DNA of 64,000 nucleotides. It comes from an uncultured Pseudomonadales bacterium (GTDB lineage Bacteria > Pseudomonadota > Gammaproteobacteria > Pseudomonadales > Azotimanducaceae). The notes under the pieces are model-generated. The model saw only the letters and a program-made list of their open reading frames with translations. It searched no databases and had not been told where the DNA came from. The stretch is from NCBI GenBank assembly GCA_958296165.1, contig OY282447.1, forward strand, positions 2,356,001-2,420,000, read 5' to 3'. Position numbers and translations under genes: made by a program. This document shows positions 25,843 to 32,423 of this stretch, in pieces. Every line of letters begins with the position of its first letter. Position 1 is the first letter of the stretch.

Positions 25843-26386
25843 CAACAGTGATATCATCGCCCCATCGAACACGGAAAGACTGAGTTCGCTCAGAGTGTCG
25901 TCGAGGCGCGCCCCGCCTATGGTGAAGTGAGTCCTGTCGACGAAGCGAGCCGGTGCCGGAAGGGGGATTCATGCCGATAGGACTCTGGGTCGGATGTCAT
26001 ACGACATTCAGGGAGGTCGACCTGAAAGTCGGCGCACTCGCGGGCGACCGCTGTGCCGACTTCGCGTGCTGAGCGCCAAAGGACGGCTGTGAAGCAAACT
26101 ACGTTCATCGTGCGTGGTGGGCGGCGCTTCGTGCGCCGCCTCGCCTTAGTGCGTCTTCGTGCCTCTCCACCTTCCGTGTGTGGCCGTTCCAACCGAACGT
26201 CGGCAATTCCAACCTTGTCTGGCGTGGATGCGGCAACGCGGTGGAACTTGGTCCACGATAATGAAGTGCCGTTAGCACTCAACCTGTCTTCCTTCCTTGG
26301 TTCAGGGAAGGGATGGCATTGCGCAGGTAGACGTTGGCCGCAATGTCGAACAAAGGAGTTGCCGAAGTGATTGAGAGGAGTTGACG
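25843..26386. other. Intergenic stretch with a strong hairpin, no confident gene
   Basis: About 540 bp between the MITE and the PLD-like gene. At 26120-26140 there is a perfect 8-bp stem with a five-base loop (GGCGGCGC, TTCGT, GCGCCGCC) without a following T-run, so it is not an obvious terminator. Frames in this stretch are short and lack recognisable protein features. A ribosome-binding site (GAGAGGAG at 26373-26380) for the following gene closes the region. Confidence 0.45.
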
Positions 26387-26986
26387 ATGGATCTGGTCTT
26401 GGCAAGCGTGGACGCCGAGGCGGCGCGCCAGGTGGTGAGCGCTTTCGTGCTCGTTTCTATGGTCGTTGTGATCGCGGTTTCCGCTTGGGTGGCCTGGGAT
26501 TTCAGCCGCCTTCGTGTTACGAAGGTAGAGAACGACAACGAGGATGCGATCAGACATTTCCTCACTGTGCTTGGCCAAGCGGAGCATGAGTTGCTGATAC
26601 ACGACGATGGCGACGATACTGAGGGCACGCTATATAACGACGGTGGCACGGTGCAGGCCGTGCGCGATCGCTTGCGGACATGTCCCGACTTGAAGATACG
26701 CTGTCTGTTGAATTTCAAAGATGATGTCAGCATGGCGAGGCTAAGCGAGGAATACGGCTGTAGATTCCAAGTGCGGTATCTCCATCAACGGCCTGACAAG
26801 GATGTCCACTTCAAGATCGCCGATGGTGGGAAGATGGCGTATTTGTCCACCCACGAAAAAGGCGTCGTCGAACGGCGAGGCCAAATCATTGAAGACATGG
26901 GTGCCAGCGCGTATGTGCGGAAACGTCGTCTAGGCGGCTTTATCGAAGCCTTCAACGAAGGCTTCAGCAAGGCCCATTCAGCGTGA
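26387..26986 (+). CDS. Membrane-anchored protein with phospholipase D-like fold (degenerate HKD)
   Basis: A 199-residue protein. One transmembrane helix lies near the N-terminus (about residues 15-40, VVSAFVLVSMVVVIAVSAWV), then a soluble domain with ELLIHDDGDD, a stretch of alternating strands and helices, and H-F-K-I-A-D-G-G-K near residue 140, resembling the HxK...D of phospholipase D/nuclease proteins. The spacing is not the canonical H-x-K-x4-D, so catalysis is uncertain. ATG 26387 has a good ribosome-binding site six bases upstream. It overlaps the next membrane gene by four bases, so the two form a pair and perhaps a membrane-associated defence or maintenance module. I do not recognise a named family. 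Confidence 0.65.
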   Translation: MDLVLASVDAEAARQVVSAFVLVSMVVVIAVSAWVAWDFSRLRVTKVENDNEDAIRHFLTVLGQAEHELLIHDDGDDTEGTLYNDGGTVQAVRDRLRTCPDLKIRCLLNFKDDVSMARLSEEYGCRFQVRYLHQRPDKDVHFKIADGGKMAYLSTHEKGVVERRGQIIEDMGASAYVRKRRLGGFIEAFNEGFSKAHSA

Positions 26987-27312
26987 CGCTATCGCCGGAG
27001 TTGCTCCCCGCGATGCAGCACTATGCGCTGTTTGCCGCCGCGCTGACCTTGTTTTCGTTGTCGATCAAGCAGAACAAGACGCGACCTGGCTTTTGGGTGT
27101 GGCTCTTAATGTTGGTGCTGCCAGTAGGCCAAATAACATGGTCGTTGTGGGAAACATTACGAGATGCCGACTCTAGCTCGCTAGTTGCTCAGGCTGTAGT
27201 TCATGTCGTAGCAATTGGGTTTGTCACGGCAATGGTGCTGGTTGTAGCGAGTCAGTCCAGTACGCTGCCAAAGCGACCGAGGCTCGAGCCAACTGTTGGA
27301 CCGCGTTCATAA
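26983..27312 (+). CDS. Small multi-pass membrane protein paired with PLD-like protein
   Basis: A 109-residue protein with three likely transmembrane segments (about 13-28, 37-55, 66-90: L-F-A-A-A-L-T-L-F-S-L, W-V-W-L-L-M-L-V-L-P-V, V-V-H-V-V-A-I-G-F-V-T-A-M-V-L-V-V-A). No family was recognised. It is coupled to the PLD-like gene through a 4-bp ATGA-type overlap, which suggests a joint function, perhaps as a membrane partner or immunity subunit. The polar C-terminal tail is short and basic. The next 94 bp hold nothing recognisable. Confidence 0.6.
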   Translation: MTLSPELLPAMQHYALFAAALTLFSLSIKQNKTRPGFWVWLLMLVLPVGQITWSLWETLRDADSSSLVAQAVVHVVAIGFVTAMVLVVASQSSTLPKRPRLEPTVGPRS

Positions 27313-27406
27313 GTAAGTGCGACATCCCTGCCTTCCCCTAGAGGAATTCCCGTTAAGGGGTGTCTTGGCCACTGTCAGGTCCGCACATGCGTCGTAGCGT
27401 ACGGGG

Positions 27407-27730
27407 TCAATCCGAGCGCCGCGACGACAAGCGATGCGACGACGCGCAAACCGGCTGGCAGCCGATGCGGGCGCTGTTGCTGTAGTTCCTCGCGCCAAGC
27501 GCGTACTCGATCTCGCGCATCACATGGCGGGAGTCGACCGCAGCGGGCGTCAGCAGAACCACCATCGCCTCGGACTCTTCCAGCGCGCGCCCCACGTTCG
27601 CGGCCCAGTTGTCGCCGGGGAGGTGATGGAGGTCCGGATGGCGCGCTTCCAGCCCTTCCCTGCGGAGTCCTTCGCAAACGCGGGCCGCCAGCGGCGCATC
27701 CGTGTGGGAGTGGCTGACGAAAACCTTCAT
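27407..27730 (-). CDS. TIR-domain protein, probably C-terminally truncated
   Basis: A 107-residue TIR (Toll/interleukin-receptor) domain: K-V-F-V-S-H-S-H-T-D-A at the N-terminus, L-R-R-E-G-L-E, L-P-G-D-N-W-A-A-N-V-G-R-A-L-E, then A-M-V-V-L-L-T-P-A-A-V-D-S and E-I-E-Y-A-L-G-A-R. Bacterial TIR domains bind or cleave NAD+ and are common in defence. The domain stops soon after helix 4 and the last 15 residues look non-native, so it is likely truncated by a deletion. The start is ATG 27730, coupled by a 4-bp overlap to an upstream fragment. A catalytic Glu in the EIEYAL region is plausible but unproven. Confidence 0.65.
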   Translation of the reverse strand: MKVFVSHSHTDAPLAARVCEGLRREGLEARHPDLHHLPGDNWAANVGRALEESEAMVVLLTPAAVDSRHVMREIEYALGARNYSNSARIGCQPVCASSHRLSSRRSD

Positions 27731-28006
27731 GCCTGGTTCCTTGTGTCGCTCAAAGAGCGTGTCTGTTGCTCTGCCGGACGAGGCGGATTCTGCCGCAGCG
27801 AATCGAACTGGCCGAGCCGCCTGCGCTCCATCCGCCCGTCGGCGAGCACCGCGTAGCACTCGCCCGGCCGCAGCGTCGAGAGCGGACGCACGTCGGCCAC
27901 GCTCGGCCGGCCGGGCGTCAGCGGGCAGAGGTCCCGGACGTACTGCTGCGAGAAGTTGTCCGTGGGCGGCGCACATACTCGCTTCGGTGACGTCTTGACG
28001 CCGCCG
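27727..28006 (-). pseudogene. C-terminal fragment of an unknown gene coupled to the TIR gene
   Basis: An open frame without a start reads T-D-N-F-S-Q-Q-Y-V-R-D-L-C-P-L-T-P, then R-P-S-V-A-D-V-R-P-L-S-T-L-R-P-G-E-C-Y-A-V-L and ends T-R-N-Q-A, with its TGA overlapping the TIR ATG. Residue composition looks native. A TGA precedes it in frame at about 28010, so the 5' part of the gene is gone. The tail resembles the C-terminus of a secreted or conjugation-associated protein but I cannot name it. The junction at about 28000 joins it to another gene in a different frame. Confidence 0.45.
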
Positions 28007-28261
28007 GGTCAACAACCCCGCCGCATATTCCACGGCACTGTCGGGAGTGTCTCCGCCGCCATTGACGCCCACGCCATCGCTCTCGGAGTGTGCGCGAACC
28101 TGATAATTGCCACCTAGGGCTGAGGCTGAGGCAGTTATCACGGCACGCTCAAACAAAGCGCCCGGAATTGGCTCAACGGGCTTGACCACCCATTGGCATT
28201 CACCATCTGGCAGTATGTCGAACTCGTTGCCTTCGTACTTGTAAGTGCGGTGCTTGCTCAT
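28007..28261 (-). CDS. Hypothetical protein, probable 5' fragment
   Basis: ATG 28261 starts M-S-K-H-R-T-Y-K-Y-E-G-N-E-F-D-I-L-P-D-G, followed by W-V-V-K-P-V-E and G-A-L-F-E-R-A-V-I-T-A-S-A and a Gly-rich G-V-G-V-N-G-G-G. The first 85 residues look like a real small protein. The frame then runs on into text that is out of frame with the better-supported TIR-coupled fragment, so the original 3' end is probably deleted. The true stop cannot be fixed. No function is recognised. Confidence 0.45.
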
Positions 28262-28326
28262 GGTGCCAAAGTGTCCCCAAGGGTTGATATACCGCCATAA
28301 TACCGCACTGTGCGGCACCACGGCGG

Positions 28327-29721
28327 CTACCGCGACGGCCGGAAGTCAACGACGTTGCTAGGCTTGCGTCGACGGCGCTTGCGCGGCTTGCGCGGCGGCG
28401 TCGGCATAGTAGGCGGCGTCGGCTCTGGTTCGGGGTCGGGTTCGACGATCGCTTCGATCTCGTCGACATCTTCCGGGGAGCCAACCAACGCCTGGTGCGC
28501 CAGCTCTTGCCAATGGTCAAAATCGCTTATCACGCATGTGCTCGCGTTCGTCATGCAGGCCATGCTGACAAGGATGCGGCGTTGCTGGTCTTCGAGTTCG
28601 GCCTTCATCTTGTCATTCGATTCTTCCTTACGTCGGCTGGCACGCTGACGGCGATGCAACGACTCGGCCAACTGTCGCGTCTGCTCTTGAACGAGTGCGA
28701 GTTCCTTGGCGGCTTTGGTGATCTGCGCGGCTTGCTCGACGATTTCGGCTTCGCGTTCGGCGACGGAACCATGTGTGTCCTCGGTGGCTGCGATGCGGCG
28801 CTCTCGCTGAGCGAGCTTTTTTGCGAACTGCGCGGCGCGGCGTTGCGATGCGGCGACCTGGCGTTTCAAGTCGTCCAGCGACTTTTCAACTTCCTGTAGA
28901 TGCCCGACTGCGGCAGCCATCTTGTCGACGGCTTGGTGCTGGCGCTGGCTGCCTCGTTCGCCGCGCATCAAACCGAACGGCGCACCCATGTGCGCATGGA
29001 CATCGTTTTGAAGCACCGCGAGTGCTTTCTTCGCACCGACCTTGTTGTGGCGCTTTGGCGTTATGCGCTTGGTAGTTGGTTGCTTGGCGTCCTGTCGCTT
29101 GGCAGACTGCCGCTTACCTTCCTTGGCCGCCTTGGCAGGTCGCTCACCTTCGAGGGCCGCCTTGGCCGCCTTTTCGCGCAGGAAGTCGGCTGCGCAGAGT
29201 TCCACCGCTTGGTTCCGTGCGCGGCACCAGCCCCACTCACCACGCCCCTGCTCGTCGACAGAGCGCGGTGACAGCACGATGTGGACATGCGGTGCGGTCT
29301 CGTCGCGGTGGTGTGACGCGACCACCACCAACGAGTCGGGAAAGCGCTTTTGCACCCATCCGAGCGCCGCTTCGGCCCACTCGGCTTCCTTTTCAGCCGG
29401 CCAGCGTTCGTCCGAACCGTACTGCGGGGGCCCGGCGAGCATGAACTCAACATACGGCTCCGGTCGGCGTCCGCGCCTGCTTCGGAGCCACATGGCTCTC
29501 GCATCCCGATCGCGCGCCACCTCCTCGTCGGTTGCCGAGCCTAGGTCGATCACGCCGCGCTCGGCAGCGGCCGGGTTGATGCCGTTCACCGCCGCAGCGG
29601 TCACGTCGCTACGCACCTGTCCCCGCGCGTGGTTGATTCTGTTGGTGCTGCCGTTTGCTGAGATCGGCTCCATGTGCCAGACCGTGTGGCGGGCGGCGGT
29701 CTTTGTGGACTTGGCGGCCAT
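28327..29721 (-). CDS. MobV/Pre-type plasmid relaxase
   Basis: A 464-residue mobilisation relaxase that would nick oriT and pilot the strand in trans to a helper conjugation system. The N-terminal part is R-H-T-V-W-H-M-E with N-x-R at 20-30 positions later, and the catalytic HUH-like metal site is H-H-R-D-E-T-A-P-H-V-H-I-V-L-S-P (about residues 132-147). A long coiled-coil C-terminal half (A-S-Q-R-R-A-A-Q-F-A-K-K-L-A-Q, E-R-E-A-E-I-V-E-Q-A) ends in a Pro/Arg-rich tail closing N-V-V-D-F-R-P-S-R. ATG 29721 is chosen because the family opens with M-A-x-x-x. It shows the island is a mobilisable element. Confidence 0.8.
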   Translation of the reverse strand: MAAKSTKTAARHTVWHMEPISANGSTNRINHARGQVRSDVTAAAVNGINPAAAERGVIDLGSATDEEVARDRDARAMWLRSRRGRRPEPYVEFMLAGPPQYGSDERWPAEKEAEWAEAALGWVQKRFPDSLVVVASHHRDETAPHVHIVLSPRSVDEQGRGEWGWCRARNQAVELCAADFLREKAAKAALEGERPAKAAKEGKRQSAKRQDAKQPTTKRITPKRHNKVGAKKALAVLQNDVHAHMGAPFGLMRGERGSQRQHQAVDKMAAAVGHLQEVEKSLDDLKRQVAASQRRAAQFAKKLAQRERRIAATEDTHGSVAEREAEIVEQAAQITKAAKELALVQEQTRQLAESLHRRQRASRRKEESNDKMKAELEDQQRRILVSMACMTNASTCVISDFDHWQELAHQALVGSPEDVDEIEAIVEPDPEPEPTPPTMPTPPRKPRKRRRRKPSNVVDFRPSR

Positions 29722-29988
29722 AGAGCAATCCTGGCACACACGCTAGCGCCCACCAACGCTACTCACGGTATCCAGCTGAGAGTGCTGGCAGGAAGTGGCG
29801 GCTGCGGCGTCAAGCCTGTTCAACCTAGAGGGCAGCACCCGATGATGCGCTACTACGATGAACCAAGTTAGCCAAGCGCTCGCGACGCTCGCGGCGGTTC
29901 ACGCTGTCGCTCAGACCACCACCATTGAAGTGCCGCAAGGCAACGGAGCGTTCCAGCGCGCTGCCGCGACCACTAAGAGGTCGCGCGT

Positions 29989-31242
29989 CTACTCGCCTTC
30001 GTCCGACGCCTTTTTGATCTGGGCCGAGACATCATCAAGCCTTTTCACCCACGCCTTCCTCCACTGGCTGGGCATGGCATCTCCCATGCCGACATGGAGG
30101 AATCCGAAAATGAGCAGCAGCTCCGCCAAATGGGGAAGGGCATGTTTTCTGAATCTCCCAACCCACGAGGTTGTGCGCCCTTGGTGCTGCTGGCCGTTGC
30201 GTGCGCGGCGCAATGCGTCCTTGTGTGGTTTGATAGCCCTCTGCAAGTCCAACGCCGCCGTAAGCGTGGTCAAGCACTGATTGAAGTCCGGCCCTCGCTT
30301 CGACTCCGGCATATCGCCGATCAAGTGACGGCCCAACCCTTCCATCAAGGCAAAAGCCGGCTGGTCGCCCAACTCGAACCATTGCGACAGCAGGTCGAGC
30401 TTCACCCCACCATCACCTTCGGGGCCGGTGTTCAAGAACGCCCGCATCCATCGGCGCAAGCAGTCGACGCCCGTGTCGGCATCGAACAGATTACGGCAGG
30501 CAGGTAACCTACCGGGGAATCCCTCCGACAAGGACTTCACAGGCACGATGGCTTCCACTGTCTGATTGTCGTTGCCGCGCAGTTCCACTTCCAGCGAATC
30601 GTTAAGAGGTACGCCTTTGACTAACGTGAGGAAGGCCGTGTAAACCATCGCCATCGCCCGCAAATCGCCTGCGATGTCGCACCATTCGCCGGTCGCGTCG
30701 AAAGGCATCTTCGTCAACATGCCACCGCTCCACACATCGTTGCCGAACGACCAAGAACGGCTGTTGCGCCAGTCGTCCGACGACGACACCTTGGGAATCC
30801 GCAACGGCACCACACCCGCTTTGAAGTCGTCGTGCAGGGTGGACATGTCGACTACGGCTTCCGACCGCCCCACCACTTCGCTCTGCACGGATACCGAGTT
30901 CAAGCAACTCCAGTCCGTCGACGCCTGCCAATGTGAGCCGCAAATGAGAGTGACACCTATGGGGAGTCGGATGCCGTCGCGAAACGGATTCATGTCATCC
31001 CACCCATCCGGGGGAACCACGAACACCCCGGTTGTCCCGAGACCGGACTCGAACCACAGATTGTCTACCTGCGGTTGCTTTCTGGCTTTGAGTCCCGCCA
31101 AACCGTCGTGTTTGTAATCCAAGTAGAGGACAGGCGCATCTTCGGTGCCCATCACTCGCGCTGGGTACAGGTACGGAGTGTCGCCGCCAGCAGCTTTCAC
31201 CCAAGTTACGGCGTTCACAAGTTTTTGGTGCGTCGTGCCCAC
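29989..31242 (-). CDS. Hypothetical 417-residue protein, unrecognised
   Basis: A soluble-looking protein with no signal peptide and no membrane helix that I can see. N-terminal half: W-V-K-A-A-G-G-D-T-P-Y-L, Y-L-D-Y-K-H-D-G-L-A, D-N-L-W-F-E-S-G-L, then W-D-D-M-N-P-F-R-D. Trp and Asp are frequent, which fits a beta-rich domain. The C-terminal half is helical and ends K-R-L-D-D-V-S-A-Q-I-K-K-A. Start GTG 31242. It sits between the relaxase and the non-coding palindrome region, in the same direction as the relaxase, so it may be a mobilisation or cargo protein. No catalytic motif could be identified. Confidence 0.55.
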   Translation of the reverse strand: MGTTHQKLVNAVTWVKAAGGDTPYLYPARVMGTEDAPVLYLDYKHDGLAGLKARKQPQVDNLWFESGLGTTGVFVVPPDGWDDMNPFRDGIRLPIGVTLICGSHWQASTDWSCLNSVSVQSEVVGRSEAVVDMSTLHDDFKAGVVPLRIPKVSSSDDWRNSRSWSFGNDVWSGGMLTKMPFDATGEWCDIAGDLRAMAMVYTAFLTLVKGVPLNDSLEVELRGNDNQTVEAIVPVKSLSEGFPGRLPACRNLFDADTGVDCLRRWMRAFLNTGPEGDGGVKLDLLSQWFELGDQPAFALMEGLGRHLIGDMPESKRGPDFNQCLTTLTAALDLQRAIKPHKDALRRARNGQQHQGRTTSWVGRFRKHALPHLAELLLIFGFLHVGMGDAMPSQWRKAWVKRLDDVSAQIKKASDEGE

Positions 31243-31870
31243 TGCGGCCCTCTGCTAACTCTCGTAGTTGTCCTTGCTTGGTCGATGCGACGCCACGGCA
31301 ACGCCGCGATCTTGCCACCACGGCGTGGTTAAAAGATAGGTCGCACCAGATCGCGCCAAGGCACTCTCAGGCGCTCTGAGCAGAGCAGGGGTAGCGCCAG
31401 CGTCCACGGCCTTACGGACGCGGACACGGACGAGTTGGTGGCCGTCAGCCAGTAGCCGACGACCCCGGAAAACATCCCCGAAGGGCCTAGCGTCGGGCTG
31501 GGCGGGCGCTAATGTGGAACTCACTCCGCATTAAATCGCCGATGGCGCACGCTACGCTTTTAATGCGTCCGTGAGCCAAAGGGGTGAACCCCCTTGGAAC
31601 CCCGTGCGCTACGCGCACCATGATTGTCGCGGCTAAAGCCGCTCACTGGTCGCTCACGCGGCAAAGATGGCGCTTCGCGTTGCAATGCGTTGCAATGCGG
31701 TTGGTCTGTGCGTTGGGCGCCAAACTGCGCTGCACGATGAAGTAACCCCCGCCCGAAGGCGGGGTCCGATCAATCCGCAAATTTGCGGATTGATCGGCTG
31801 TCGATGATGTCCGTGGCAGCTAGCGGCGCGGTTACACTCGGCCGCTCACGACGACGCGGTACTTCCATCC
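31243..31870. other. Palindrome-rich non-coding stretch, candidate oriT or origin region
   Basis: 628 bp without a convincing gene. It has a hairpin at 31579-31602 (AAAGGGG, TGAA, CCCCCTT), two adjacent 10-bp direct repeats GCGTTGCAAT (31677-31696), a GC hairpin ACCCCCGCC-CGAA-GGCGGGGT at 31745-31765, and immediately after it a perfect 32-bp palindrome (half-site CCGATCAATCCGCAAA, 31766-31797). Such clusters mark transfer or replication origins and regulator sites. It lies between an unknown gene and the primase side of the island, 1.5 kb from the relaxase gene. Confidence 0.5.
31766..31797. repeat. Perfect 32-bp palindrome
   Basis: CCGATCAATCCGCAAA is followed directly by its exact reverse complement with no spacer. 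It is preceded by a GC-rich tetraloop hairpin. It could be a dimeric regulator operator, a dif/res-like resolution site, or part of oriT. There is no T-run after it, so a Rho-independent terminator is unlikely. Confidence 0.7.
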
Positions 31871-32185
31871 ATGAACCTACTTGAAGCTCTAATCGGCCTA
31901 GGCTTGCTGATGGGCGTGATCGGCACTGCCGCGGTCGTTCTCGAGCACGACGCCGACGACGCGCGCGGAGAGCACTTCCGGGACGATTGGCTAGCGCTCC
32001 ACGACGCCGTTGCGGAGTACCAGCGCCGTTGGCCGCTAGATGCGCCGGTGGCGTGGTTCGCGCATGGCGCGCCAAATCGGCGCTTAGAGCCGCTCTCAGG
32101 CGCTCTGGTGGCACCGGCAGGTGCTCTGCATTCGGCGCGTTCGCTGGCTGCGCACTTCGTAAGTCGAGTGCGTTTTTTTACGTGA
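31871..32185 (+). CDS. Small hypothetical protein with N-terminal hydrophobic helix
   Basis: A 104-residue protein. Residues 3-23 (L-L-E-A-L-I-G-L-G-L-L-M-G-V-I-G-T-A-A-V-V) form one hydrophobic segment with a Glu near its start, loosely like a prepilin N-terminus but lacking a basic leader. The rest is polar with D-D-W-L-A-L-H-D-A-V-A-E-Y-Q-R-R-W. No family was recognised. It is the only plus-strand gene between the palindrome region and the repeat array, and may be a plasmid-type membrane protein. Could also be spurious, though the hydrophobic-then-amphipathic structure supports coding. Confidence 0.4.
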   Translation: MNLLEALIGLGLLMGVIGTAAVVLEHDADDARGEHFRDDWLALHDAVAEYQRRWPLDAPVAWFAHGAPNRRLEPLSGALVAPAGALHSARSLAAHFVSRVRFFT

Positions 32186-32237
32186 ACACGCACATTTCTC
32201 CGCCTACTCGCCGAAGATGGCGAGTTAGTGCGAAGTG

Positions 32238-32416
32238 TGTCCCTACTTTGGACATTTCTGTCCCTACTTTGGAGCTGCTCGCAAGTCATTGAAAAACCTA
32301 GTTCTGTCCCTAGTTGTCCCCAGTTGTCCCTAGTTTTTTCCTACTTTAAGCCCCCGCGCATGCGCACAAGGGACTTGCAGCTGCGAAAGTAGGGACAAGT
32401 AGGGCCAAGTAGGGCC
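32238..32416. repeat. Two opposed arrays of 10-bp repeats, candidate iteron origin
   Basis: Two copies of TGTCCCTACTTTGG at 32238-32251 and 32259-32272 (21-bp period) are followed by three tandem 10-mers TGTCCCTAGT, TGTCCCCAGT, TGTCCCTAGT at 32305-32334. In inverted orientation three tandem 10-mers AAGTAGGGAC, AAGTAGGGCC, AAGTAGGGCC occupy 32387-32416. Between them lie a T-run and a GC-rich CCCGCGCATGCGC stretch. The right array abuts the 3' end of the primase gene. This is the layout of an iteron-controlled replication origin. Confidence 0.65.
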
Positions 32417-32423
32417 GGCCTGT

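Noticed and set aside
25917-26405. Minus-strand 162-codon frame in the gap before the PLD-like gene
   Set aside because: No recognisable features and no ribosome-binding site; composition resembles antisense noise.
27407-28321. One 304-residue protein with a C-terminal TIR domain
   Set aside because: The middle third is out of frame with better-supported coding text that overlaps the TIR start by ATGA, so this is a fusion of fragments rather than one gene.
32238-32416. Repeats considered as a CRISPR array
   Set aside because: The units are 10 bp and tandem without unique 30-40-bp spacers; they fit iterons, not CRISPR repeats.
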